Part shown: positions 1-10,386 of the stretch, one piece after another
Position numbering within the stretch: position 1 is the first letter of the stretch
Layout of the letters: each line of letters starts with the position of its first letter
DNA from: Nemophila menziesii
Taxonomy: Eukaryota > Streptophyta > Magnoliopsida > Boraginales > Hydrophyllaceae
Direction of reading: 5' to 3'
NCBI GenBank assembly: GCA_029959085.1
Contig: JARWIR010000010.1
Coordinates: 7,585,001-7,649,000 of the forward strand
Length of the DNA stretch: 64,000 nucleotides
Notes under the pieces: generated by a model
Database searches by the model: none
What the model saw: the letters and a program-made list of their open reading frames with translations, nothing else
What the model was told of the DNA's origin: nothing
Position numbers and translations under genes: made by a program

Positions 1-474
1 TCAATCAAGAGTTATGAATGGGAAGAGATAAAAAAATTTGGTCATCCCCAATGATCTTATTTCTTCGGTCTATTAATTTCAGTACGATTCCATCAAGTGC
101 AACAAATATTACAAACATCACTTAATTGAAATCGGATTCCAACAGTTTTGATAGAAACGAGATTTAAGGTTAGTTCTATTACTTTTTATCTGATATGTTT
201 GATTCTTTTTTTATTTGATAGACGTGTTATAGAAAATTCAGTAAAGAATATTAAAGATAACTAGGTTTTTAAATTTCCTATGCTTAATTACTTGATATAT
301 ATTGATTCATGTTTAACTTGTTACTAATTCTTTGATTAAGGATTGTTGCTCATAAGTCTGTATAATTTGTGATATAAGTTTGCTAAATATCATTACTGCG
401 GTTGTTTTTTTATATGGGTTAATTACTACTGTTGTTTTTTATATATACCTACATTTTATTGCAGGGTAAGAGTC
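1..474 (+). other. Upstream region of decayed MULE gene
   Basis: AT-rich, with no convincing ORF. A polypyrimidine-rich stretch ending in TTGCAG at 459-464 lies just before the ATG at 475 and looks like a 3' splice site, so this stretch may hold a 5'-UTR intron of the MULE gene that follows. No terminal inverted repeat or TSD of that element was recognised here. Confidence 0.3.
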
Positions 475-3400
475 ATGGAATCAAATGCACCAATCACGCT
501 CCGATACTCCGACGAGAAAGCTCTGAGGTTGTTCCGATACTTTGTATCATTCTAATCTATTAAGGAAGACATTGTGACCACATAGCCTGATTTAGACGGT
601 AAAAAAGCTGTATACTGCTACTCAATTGGGGATCACAAAAACTGTAAACTGAGTAGTGAGTCACACATCGCAACGATTATATGGTTGGTTGAGAACACTC
701 GTGTGGTTGAATTTGAAATCGTTGCAACTTTGGAAAATTACGCTCTTATTCAAACACATGCAACTTCCTGGTTCCTTAAACACCGGTCCAGCTATGCTCT
801 CATTGACCCATGATCAACACGTGTCCAATATAGAGCAAGATGATGACGATGAGGCGGTCGAACAGAATTACCATCATAAAGAGCGTGAATTAAAAAGTAA
901 CGCATGGAAATATGCTTTGAAGGAACCCGAGCAATGTTTCCACGATGGTATGAATGAGTTCAGGACAGCACTTTCAAAGTACGCCTGCGAGACGGGATAT
1001 TTGTTTAATTTCAGGCACAACTGAACATCACGAATTAGCGTGTATTGTGTATCAAAGAAGTCATCTGGGTGCAACTGGTACGTGTATGATACAAAATATA
1101 GCGTTGATCAGAAGGTGTATCTAAGAAGGTTTTCGAAACAACACACATGCAAACCCCCACAAAAAATGTTGACTAATGATCGCCCATAAGGTGACGTCAT
1201 CAAAGGCATCATTGTAGCGAGGTTCGGGCTAAACCTGATACAAAGCCCGGTTATGTCATGAACTTGCTCAAATTCGAGTACGGATACGATATCAGGTACA
1301 AGGTTGCTGAGGTGCTGTGGCCAAGGCGCATGACGAAGTTTTTGGGAATGTTGCGATTTCTTAAAATCGTATACAGTCCTATTTCGACAACCTTAGTGCG
1401 GTTGACCATGATGGCGTATTCTCTGTCGAGTATGAACCACTTTACCGTTCGTTTACACGTTGCCACTTTGCATTTGGCGCCTGCATTACAGGTTTCAAAT
1501 CGTGTCACTGGTGGTCCTTTGCGTGTTCTAAATAAATGCAATAAATAATCGAACCACAACCGCAAGTGTACGTTTGTCCCAAGTAGTATAAATGATAAAA
1601 CAGATTCGTTCCAAGGACGGGATGGTTGACTACAATGTTTAACAAATAATGATTGATTGCACTTATGAAAACAAGTAAATAAAATATGTTTGTTTGGTTT
1701 TTGATATTAAAGCTACTGAATGAAATAAATGCAATTAAAAGCTAAAACGCAAGTAAAATGATGTAAAACGCAATATGAGAAGCTAGCACTTGAGAACGCA
1801 AGGATCCTCCCAATCCTATTTCCTAACTTATGTTGTTTAAGGGCTAAATTGGTCAATTACAATGGTCGGGATTCTAAATTCCTTATACCCCCGTCAGGGT
1901 GGACTATAAGGCGATCCTAGAGTGTCACTAGTCCCGTCAGGGTAAATATGATCCACTTTTGGATGTTTAAGTTTTATTACCTCATTGGCCCTAGAATTAG
2001 CTAAGTTCGTCAGAATCAATAGCTTCTATCCTAGATTGAATAAATGGTTCTGTATTTAAACCCTCCGTCAGGATGATCCAATTGCCACTAATTGGAATAG
2101 CCTAAATACTAACACCTGTTCCTAGTTCATGACGCTAAAAACAGTAAATAATCTCAATTTATAGAAAAGAGTAAAAGCCCCAATCTAATTTAATTTAACA
2201 GAAACCCAAATTCAACATTCGAAATTCAATACGATTGGGATTCACCCATTAATTGTTCTCAAGCACTATTAAATGTTTAGCTCATATTAAATGGAAAAAC
2301 TAAATTAAAATAAATGGAATTCATATTTGATTACAAAATTAAAATTGAAAGAACCTAATTTCCGGAATTGGAATGACTGAGAACGGAGATATAGACCCTC
2401 TCCAGTTCTTGCAGCTTCTTCTTTCTTCCTTCTGTTGCTTCTCTCTGGTGTTTAATCTTGTGGAATGTGAATTGTGTGAAAAATAGAAGTCAAAGGCTCC
2501 TTTTATAAGTGTAAAAACGGATTAGGGCTTGGACCTAATAATAAAACACTAATTAAATGTCCAAGCCCAAATTCTAAGCTCAAAATCCCGTAACTGCTGA
2601 TACACCTTCACTCAAACGGCTTTTCCCGCTTCGTTATGACTCCGATTGACCTCATTCCAGTTGCTAAAGTTCCGTAACTCGATAAGGAATGTTTTCTCTT
2701 CAAATGTCAGCGGCTAAATCATCGCTTAAGCACCTCGAAATCAGCAATCTATGGCCTGGAAAACAGATTTTCAGCTCTAAAAATAATATCTTCGGGATTT
2801 ATCTTCAAGTCTTGACTCTATTTCACGATCTTTGACTTTCTCCTTGGATTCCTCTTCTAGCTAACATCTAAAACCTGTAAACTTTTCACTAAAAATACCA
2901 ATATTACGCGCAAAAACTTAATAATTTAAAAATGCTAGAAATAAAAAGGGAATTCCGGATTATTGCATATTTAGTCCAAAAGTCTATCAAATTAATTAAA
3001 TAAACACCAAAAATGATGTCTCCCAAGGGTCGAAAATAAGAACAATTAGGGAGACACCAGTCACCCTCTTTTGTTTTTAGACGCAACCTTTTTGAAGAAT
3101 AAGTACAAAGGTCATCTACTAGTTGCTACCGCCAAGGACGCAAATCAAGGTAATCATCGTTGTTCGTCTATTTATATTTCTCTATACATCACTTTTTGCA
3201 CCATCTTTTGTGTTTAACAATTTTTATATATTGATAAATTTTAATGGGGATTCGAATGATTATATTTTGGTAAATGTTTTCACATTGTTTTTACTGAACA
3301 AAACATCTTGTTTTTTAATCTGACTTTTGTTTATTCGGGAAGGAGGAGTTTGTTTGATTATTTAAATAAGGGATGATTGATTATATTGGCATTAGTAATT

Positions 3401-4640
3401 TAGGTGTAACATAAATTTTTTAATTATTGGTTATTACATGAATCAAGTCAATATAGTGGAAGTCATTCCTCAAAGTCCTTGTATGTGATTTTTAATGATT
3501 TCTCTCGTACCATTAATTTATTGACTGACCATTTTTAATGGTTTACCACAACTTTTAGATATCTAATTCATTATAGGTATTAAAAATCTGCATACTAAAT
3601 TATTTATTACATGTTTTTTCCCAGTAGCCTTTTCCATTGTTCGTTCCGAAGACACCGAAAACTTGACATATTTCCTTTGGTTTTTATGTCCACTCATTTC
3701 ATCTCGAGACGTAACATTTTGTATCCGATCATCACGGTGGTATTTCCAATGCAATTGACACCGTCTTCCCCGGGGCCCACCATGCATTTTGTCAACGACA
3801 CTTGAAAGATAATTTGAAGACAAAATTTCGCAAATCTAAATCCCAACGAGAGATTATGTTGTATTTACTTGATAGAATGTGTTTTGTCGCTACCGTTGAC
3901 TTGTTCAACAATTTTCATGACTTGTTTATCACTCCTGGTGGTCAAAAGACAACAAATTTTCTAATGAACCTTTTGAAAGACAAATTTGCTAATTCTCACT
4001 TTCGTGGAATGCGTTATGGCGAGACCACATCCAACGCTACTGAGTCGTTTAATAAACAAATAAAAGCCATGCGTGAACTCCCCGTTACTGAATTGATAGA
4101 CTCTATTCGAGTTCTCCTGATGAAACAGATTTATAAAAGACTAGTTGATTCCGAGAAGTGGAACTCGATTCTTACACCAAGGGCAACTGCCCGACACGAG
4201 ATCAAATTCGACTACGCTCGCGCTTGGTTTGTTTTGCGTTCTAGCCACTCTACTTTAGAGGTACTTTCTGACACCACGATGATCGTTGATATCTCCAATC
4301 GTACTTGCTCCTGTGGACCTGTGGTAAATGGCAAGTGAAAGGATACCCATGTGTCCATGCAGTTAGTTTCCTCAAAATTGCTTCCCCGGGTCAACCTTAT
4401 CCTTACATTAATAAGTATTGGTATAGCTCGAGTTATCGTTAGACATATGCAAAAAGCATACCGGCATTGACAACTTTTCTGACCTGCAACGAGGTTGAAG
4501 GTGCAATGGTCATTCACCCACCACTCTACAAAGCTCAGCCCAGAAGACTCAACAAAAAGAGGTTCATGTCTGAAGGAGAGCGTGTTGATGCCGCTCAGCG
4601 TAGAATATGCAGTAATTGTCACACGTATTGTCTAATTTGA
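475..4640 (+). pseudogene. Decayed MULE (Mutator-like) transposase gene, split by a solo LTR
   Basis: Pieces of a MULE transposase read on the + strand in several frames. A candidate start is at 475. Near 925-1175 is the N-terminal region, with Cys residues and a final HTC triplet like the MULE N-terminal zinc-binding domain. At 1395-1508 and 3065-3152 the core with the first catalytic Asp (LDATFLKNKYKG) becomes continuous once the solo LTR and one TSD copy are discounted. At 3615-3800 is the second Asp region (SDHHGG, then FCQRHL). At 3802-4338 is the Glu region (TSNATESFN) and the start of the SWIM finger (TCSCG), which continues in another frame as GYPCVH. Stops and at least three frameshifts make it non-functional. 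3153-3614 between the two Asp regions is non-coding: an intron or a small insertion. Confidence 0.8.
1509..3059 (-). mobile_element. Solo LTR of the Athila-type family (minus orientation)
   Basis: 1551 bp, the reverse complement of the LTR family seen at 41564-43130 and 59578-62640. It is flanked by the 5-bp target-site duplication GTCAC (1504-1508 and 3060-3064). It begins TGGTGGTCC and ends GGAGACACCA on the + strand, so the 5' end reads TGGTGTCTCC against TGATGTCTCC in the full element. There is no internal retroelement sequence, so it is a solo LTR left by recombination. It interrupts the MULE reading frame exactly at the TSD. Divergence from the LTRs of the full element is visible throughout, so it is an older insertion. 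Confidence 0.93.
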
Positions 4641-5340
4641 ATATTAAATATATTTTTGTTGGTTTTTTGAAGAAAAATGTAGGCGCATGCACATGATTTT
4701 GGTATGATTTTAAATAAATTTGAATAATTTTGTGATATTCAATGCACGTGTGAGATTCTTTATGTGTTTATCTTTGTAGAATGAGATAAAGATCAAAAGA
4801 AATATTGTTTAGATAATGTCCAACAGTTTTTTTTAACTTAAACGTAATTTTGATTCTTAAAAATATATAATATGTTAGTGTTGAATACTTAAAATTTAAA
4901 CAAGAATATTTATTGTATGCTAAAAAATTGTTTATACCAAATATTATCTTAATAGTTTATCAAATTTTATTTTATAAAATAATTAATCAAAAAAATATGT
5001 TCGCCATATAATTAAAATATGGATCTAAAAAATTGATATTAGAATTAACTATTAAACTTCATATTTAAAAACTAAAAAAGTTGTTTTATAATATAAATTC
5101 TATTTTTTAATTCTCTTAACTAAAGAATATAATCAAATAATTTAAAATAGGGAATTTCACATATATATAAAAGTAACTAATGAAGGGCAAATTTTTTTTT
5201 TAAAAGAGTCAAAGTTTTGACCGTTAAATTTAACTATCAATGTAAAAAAAGAGACTTGACAAGAGATTAAAAAAAAACTGACGGACCTAAGTATTCTAAT
5301 ATAAACACTCAAGAACTTGGGTGTCTTTATCCTTTTTAAA

Positions 5341-6300
5341 AAATAAAATAGTCGTGGGTAAAACTCCTATTATCATTATAGGAAAAAGTATTTAAAAATG
5401 AAACTTAAATCATAAGGAGATTATTGGTGTAATGTATGATTATTTTGAAGGATATCCGAACGGTTTTAAAGAAATTCGAAAGGAAAACATGAGGATATAG
5501 TTAATGATTTATAAAATATCAATATATAAGAAAATCAAAATATTTATTAATTTATATAACAAGTAATCTTATTTTTTATTTAAAATGTAAAAAATATTTA
5601 TCTTAAGGGTTAATGTTCAGTAAACCCCTGCAGCTTTATCCACTATCCCATAAAATGTATTTTTTTCATAAAGAATAGTGAGTTATGGGAAGCTTCTCAA
5701 AACTTAAAATCTAAGTTCTGGGAAACTTCACATAACTCAAAATTTAAGGTCTGGGAAGCTTTCCATAATTTAAACAACTTTTTTTATGGATAAGAAAAGG
5801 AAAAAGAAAGTATAATATCTTTTATGGACAAAAAAATAATGGTAAAGGTGAGAAATTAATTCTAATTTAAAGTATTTTTTGGACATTGACCCTTATCTCT
5901 TAATATATAATTTCTCTTAAAGAAAAAATAATAATTTAAATTGATTTCAATTTTTAAATAAACATTCAATAAAAGAAAAGTACTTTTTCACTTTCTAATG
6001 CTTATAAAAAGTATAATTATAAAAATTTATTATTATCATCATGGGTAAAATTCCTCTTTTATCATAGAATCATATAGAAAAAGTATTTAGAAATAAAACT
6101 TAAAATTATAAAGAGATTATTGGTGTAATATATATGATTATTTTTAAAAATATCTGGTTTTAAAAAAAATTGAAAGAAAAACATGAATATATAGTTAATG
6201 ATTTATAAAAAAATTAATATTTTAAAAAATCAAAATATGTATTAATTTATATAACAAGTAATCTTACTTTTATTTAAAATATAAAAAAAATTATATTAAT
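5341..6300 (+). repeat. Internal direct repeat upstream of the left gene copy
   Basis: About 250 bp at 5341-5600 recurs, diverged, at about 6030-6300 (shared phrases such as GGAGATTATTGGTGTAAT and TTTATATAACAAGTAATCTT). The same pair is present upstream of the right gene copy (about 18790-19040 and 19500-19731), so the repeat predates the segmental duplication. Confidence 0.7.
5608..5893. mobile_element. MITE-like element (short TIRs) with internal tandem hairpin repeat
   Basis: The ends are inverted: AAGGGTTAATGT on the left and ACATTGACCCTT on the right. The middle has about three tandem copies of a unit of about 33 bp containing ATGGGAAGCTT and AACTCAAAAT. The related block in the right duplicate is at about 19040-19345, so it was present before duplication. 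No clean TSD could be called, so the superfamily is uncertain. Confidence 0.5.
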
Positions 6301-6629
6301 GTAAAATTTCTTTTGAAGAATAATGATAAATTTTTAAATAAATTTCAATTTTAAGTGAAAATTCAATAAAAGAAAAGTACTTTTTCACTTTCTAATGCTT
6401 TTTTTTATCGATACTTTCTAATGCTTAAAAAAGTACTACAATTATAAAAAATTATTGCAAAACAGTTAAAGATTCTTTATTGGCAAGTGGGTAGAGTCAT
6501 CAAACCATCTACTAGGCAAAAAGGACTAACTTGAAATTATTTAAACTTAGTGGATCGAACAACAAATATAAACAAAAGAATTACTTAACCTGCAAGGACC
6601 AAAATATGAAGACACAAACTTTTCCTTTC

Positions 6630-6637
6630 TATAAATA
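6630..6637 (+). promoter_or_regulatory. TATA box of left serine-rich gene
   Basis: TATAAATA, 108 bp upstream of the ATG at 6745. It is conserved in sequence and context in the right copy (25451-25458). Confidence 0.65.
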
Positions 6638-6744
6638 CATAGCTTGAGTGGAGCTCGGTTTGCCAAACTCACCAGCCAAACACGATTCTTAAAAACATCT
6701 CCTATCTTCTCAACTGTACAACTAGAATAGCTCAGAGTACAACA

Positions 6745-7356
6745 ATGGCAACTTATACACGCCGATCAAGCGGTCCGGTACTGAGATCTAATTCTCCTGC
6801 CGGAAGATTCTGCAATACGTCGTCGTTAAGGTCTTCATCTGGTTTTGCATCAGCAACGGCGTCGAGTTTTACGAGCCGGAGTTCAACTGTGTTACATAGA
6901 TCGACTTCTCCTAATCGTGTTAATCTCTTCAATTCATCTCCTTCGGTTCCGTCCGTACGGTTTTCACTAGACCAAAAGCCGAATTCTCCGAACGGGTCTA
7001 TTTCAGTCATGTCGAACCGGAACCAAGCCGTGAGTAAAAAACCAACGGCTCAGAAGAGGACATGCATGTGTTCGCCCACTAACCATCCTGGTTCGTTCCG
7101 GTGTAGCTTGCATAAGAATTTTGAGCGTACCAGTAACAGTAACAGTGGTGGCGTCAGCAGTGGTGGTGGCGGTTATAATTCGAACAGGTTACAACGGTCA
7201 GCTATGACCAACTCGCTCGTACGAATTGGTGCAGTTGAAGGCGATTTGGTAAGGAGAGCTTTAGCAGCGTTGATTCGTCCTTCGTCTCATCAAGTCCGCC
7301 GCCGTGAAAACTTCCGGCGCCGTCCCAGCCGACTCTCTTCCATGTCAAAAGCTTAA
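6745..7356 (+). CDS. Serine-rich small protein, plant serine-rich-protein-like family (left copy)
   Basis: Intact single-exon ORF of 203 aa. The N-terminal two thirds is low-complexity Ser/Arg/Asn-rich. The diagnostic block is KRTCMCSPTNHPGSFRCSLHK at about residues 104-124. The C-terminus has a conserved block starting SAMTNSLVRIGAVEGDLV and the end PSRLSSMSKA. This pattern matches a plant-specific family usually annotated as serine-rich protein-like, whose molecular function I cannot state. A Gly/Ser stretch near residues 138-150 differs in length from the paralogue. A TATA box lies upstream and the start codon context (ACAATGG) is good. The paralogue at 25602-26225 is nearly collinear, with in-frame length differences only, which suggests selection on the reading frame in both copies. 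Confidence 0.9.
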   Translation: MATYTRRSSGPVLRSNSPAGRFCNTSSLRSSSGFASATASSFTSRSSTVLHRSTSPNRVNLFNSSPSVPSVRFSLDQKPNSPNGSISVMSNRNQAVSKKPTAQKRTCMCSPTNHPGSFRCSLHKNFERTSNSNSGGVSSGGGGYNSNRLQRSAMTNSLVRIGAVEGDLVRRALAALIRPSSHQVRRRENFRRRPSRLSSMSKA

Positions 7357-8435
7357 TCAGTAAGGTGGTGGAGGGCCTCTTTTATTGTGAACTCCGGCCA
7401 CCAAAACCCTTAGAATTAAATCCAAAATCCACATACACTGTGTATATAGTAGACATATATAGGACAAGTATTACATAAATCACATGAAATTTCAGTTATT
7501 TAAAGTCTTATATCCATCAAACACTGACTTAGAAGACTAACTAAAACTAATTATCGTTTAACTCATACTAATTTCAGATTAATTCATCTCAAATATCCAT
7601 TTTTTTCACTGGCGGTCACATATTTATAACTAATTATCGTTTGTGTTTTCCGTTAACAAGCATATATGTGTCCTTCCCTACGTATTTCCCGTTGCGTTTA
7701 TTTTCAGCAATTACATACATGTATGTATAATTGTTTTCGTAATTTTGGTTTATTTAATAATTTGATTGATTAACTTGTTTTTGAGTTTTGCTTGCAGGTA
7801 CATCTTAATTTCATTTTGGTTTGGAGTTGAAATAAGTCCAAAATGGTAAATAAATTCTGAACTAGTTTGAAGTTAAATTGAAGCTGTAAGAATTAGTGAC
7901 AGGTGAAAAAGGAAAGGAGTTTAAAGGTTCAATTGGGATAGATTTATTGACAGTAACATGTGACATAAATTCCTAACTCATTTAGGAGATTCTGAGACTT
8001 TTTTAGCAACAAGATGCCGATTTAAAGTAACTGGAAGTTCTAATTATTCACTGCAGACATGGATGTCTTCCATAACAGTTGGAGTAATTTTGTGACATTG
8101 ATATCAGTAACTTGAATTTGAGTTAGGAAGAATCAATTATGAAATTGGGACCGAGAAATTTTTGATTAGTGGACTAAATTTGGTGAACAAATTTAAAACT
8201 CATGATTGATGATCATATATGTGATGGTTTTGTTTGGTTTAGTAGAATGATTTTCCTAACTTAATATTAAATTGGAGGAAATGAAAGGAAACTTAAGAAA
8301 TTGATTGAGCTTGGTACAGAATTTGTTGAGGCATGTGCAAAGGTGATCATATATTAAGGGTTTTACTATAAAAAATAAGAAAAATGGTTTAGAGGGTAAA
8401 AAACGATTTCCTTTATTTAGAAAATTGTTAATTGG
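7357..8435. other. 3' flank of left serine-rich gene, duplicated
   Basis: No further coding region seen. The stretch is collinear with 26226-27420 in the right duplicate, including a T-rich run ending in TTGCTTGCAG near 7790-7799 (also near 26701-26710) that could be a 3' splice site of a 3'-UTR intron; this is weakly supported. Confidence 0.45.
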
Positions 8436-8528
8436 CTGCAGAGACCAAGAGGTCCTGGGATCGAATCTTATTGGAGTCGAAATGACTCCGAGCCCAAAGT
8501 GGCTCTCTCATGTACTCAAAAAAAAAAA
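8436..8528 (+). mobile_element. 5'-truncated tRNA-derived SINE
   Basis: About 93 bp ending in a poly-A run and flanked by the 15-bp TSD AAAATTGTTAATTGG (8421-8435 and 8529-8543, the second copy merging with the poly-A). It contains a box-B-like motif, GGGATCGAATCTT, near 8457. The right segmental duplicate lacks this insert at the corresponding place (near 27400), giving an empty site. The length suggests the 5' end with box A is missing. Confidence 0.8.
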
Positions 8529-8605
8529 AAAATTGTTAATTGGGTATAAATTATAGAATCATACTGCATTGATTAGATGAAGCTTCTTTAATGTTTATTC
8601 AAATA

Positions 8606-9329
8606 AATATTAAAAAAAATGAAAACGGAGAATTGAAAATTGAGAATTGAAGTGTCACACATTATGTGGGACATGTACCCACATGTGCACCGCCTTGTGA
8701 TCTTCCTCTCATATGATCTTGACCATATTATCAACCAAAAAAAATAGAAAATGATCTTGGCCATATTCATGTAAAAAAATGTATCTTACACCATTCTACG
8801 TGGAATCTACATAGAGTGTGTCACCTTAGCAGATTAGGTATGTGGCAATCAGTGACCCACACCACCTGTCTTTGAGTCTAGAGCAAAGCTGTTTATCAAA
8901 AACGGCTCAAGATTTTGTCGTTTTATATGATGCCACACAATTTCCAATATTAAACTACTAGGAGTAGTATGGTTTAAGTTTTATAGAAATTATGGGCCTA
9001 CTGTTTAGTCCAACCGTTTCTTCAAAAAGCAGCGGGATTCGAAAAGGATTTAACTCCGGTTTTATTGGTGATATAACTACAGTTTCATCCATAGTTTTTA
9101 CCTTGAGTTATGGTCTGTACCCATTAGTATTGGAAATGGCCCACTTGACACTTTAGATGGGTAACTAAAGGAGTAAAGCAAAACCGTGGGGGCAGAAACC
9201 ATCAGCATAATATCTTTGAAAATTCCAGATAGGAAAATCGAAGTCGACTCAATTTGTGTTCTAAACGAAGTCAAATATAATTTAAAATAATTGTATAAAT
9301 TCTTTTGAATAATTCAAACTATGCGATCT
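8606..9329. other. Non-coding spacer
   Basis: No ORF with recognisable content and no TE ends found. It lies between the left duplicate and the 9-bp TSD of the MULE. Confidence 0.4.
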
Positions 9330-9338
9330 AGGTAAAAG

Positions 9339-9641
9339 GAGTTTTTTTTGCCTTTAACTTTGGTTTTGAAAGTAATTGGCAATATAGCACCGTTTCATAA
9401 ATATTTATGAGATTAGCACCTGGGCGGAGGTCAAATTTCCGCCTCTATAAGAGGGGCGGAGTCAATGAATCAGCCCCTAGTTAAAAGGCGGATTAAAGAT
9501 AGGGGCGGACTCCCGTTTGCCGCCCCTAGTGTAAAATAAAAAAAAGTTAATTTTAATCATGGGCGGACAGTTGACGTCCGCCCTTAGTTCATTTAGATGC
9601 CGCCAGGAGGGCGGTAACTATCTCTCCGCCCTTAGTACAAA
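9339..9641 (+). repeat. Left TIR of the MULE
   Basis: Reverse complement of 15687-15989, with scattered mismatches. It holds several GGGGCGG...CCGCCCC inverted blocks. An ORF reading inward from 9559 begins identically to one reading inward from 15768; this is a by-product of the TIR symmetry. Confidence 0.93.
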
Positions 9642-9929
9642 TTGTGTTAAATTAAGGGGCGGATTTCGGGTTTCCGCCCCTATTCTTTATAACTTTATCA
9701 CTGCAGCGGTTAAACCCATTTCGGAAATACCGAACCTCCTCCCCTCCTCAGCCCTCCTCCGCCCTCCACCGCTCCCGCCGAAGCTGTGCCGTCGCCGCCG
9801 TCATTTGTGGTTGCATCTCTACCATCTCTGCCATCTTTAACATCAAAATCCTAAAATCAAAGGTTAGGTTTTCTTATTTATTTTTTTTTTAAAATTTTGC
9901 TTAATATAACGATTATATAGTGCAATTTT

Positions 9930-10380
9930 CCTAATGTAACCTATAGGATAATTCGGTTTTATTAGGACCTATGGTAAAATTTGTTTAATTTAGGGACCAA
10001 TGTGCAATTATCTATATATAGGGACCAATGTGCAATTATCTATATTAGTTTAATTAGTTACTTTTAGGTGTTGTATTGCATTTTGCTTAAATTATAGGGG
10101 CCCAATGTGCAATTATCTATATATAGGGACCTATTTTGCAATTTTATTTGTATAGGGACATAAAATGCATTTAGGTAAATTTAGGGACTTATAGTGCAAT
10201 TTGCTAAAAACTAGGGACCTATTATGCAAATTGCTTACAAATTAGGGACCCATTATACAAGTTACTTTAAAAATAGGGACCTATGATGCAATTTGTGTTA
10301 ATATTTCAATTTGCATAAAATAGGGACCCATAATGCAATTTTATTTATATAGGGACCTAAAGTGCAATTTTCATAATATA
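9930..10380 (+). repeat. Degenerate minisatellite upstream of the PMD gene
   Basis: About ten or more diverged copies of a unit near 30-40 bp with the core AGGGACCTATNNTGCAATTT. It sits between the left TIR and the PMD start codon, where promoter and 5' UTR are expected. Inverted copies (GCACTTTTGGTCC, GCACTTTAGGTCC) occur downstream of the gene at about 12365-12480. Confidence 0.75.
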
Positions 10381-10386
10381 GGGGTA

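Larger units (their letters stand above)
4641..6620. other. AT-rich upstream region of the left serine-rich gene copy
   Basis: No coding sequence seen. From about 4905 on it matches the upstream region of the right gene copy (from about 18365). It contains a MITE-like block (about 5608-5893) and an internal direct repeat (about 5341-5600 and 6030-6300, period near 680 bp). 4641-4900 has nothing recognisable. Confidence 0.6.
4905..8605 (+). repeat. Left copy of segmental duplication carrying the serine-rich gene
   Basis: Direct-orientation paralogue of 18365-27490. Shared landmarks include ATTGTTTATACCAAATATTA near 4928 and 18370, the gene itself, and GAAGCTTCTTTAATGTTTA near 8579 and 27459. 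The left copy lacks the LINE present in the right copy and has a SINE that the right copy lacks. The boundaries are where similarity fades by eye, so they are approximate by tens of bases. Confidence 0.85.

Noticed and set aside
4212..4622. 136-codon minus-strand ORF
   Set aside because: Antisense to the MULE Glu and SWIM region.
9559..9840. ORF starting MGGQLTSALSSFRC, and its twin at 15346-15768 on the other strand
   Set aside because: Both start inside the mirrored TIRs; the sequences diverge immediately inside, so the shared start is only TIR symmetry.
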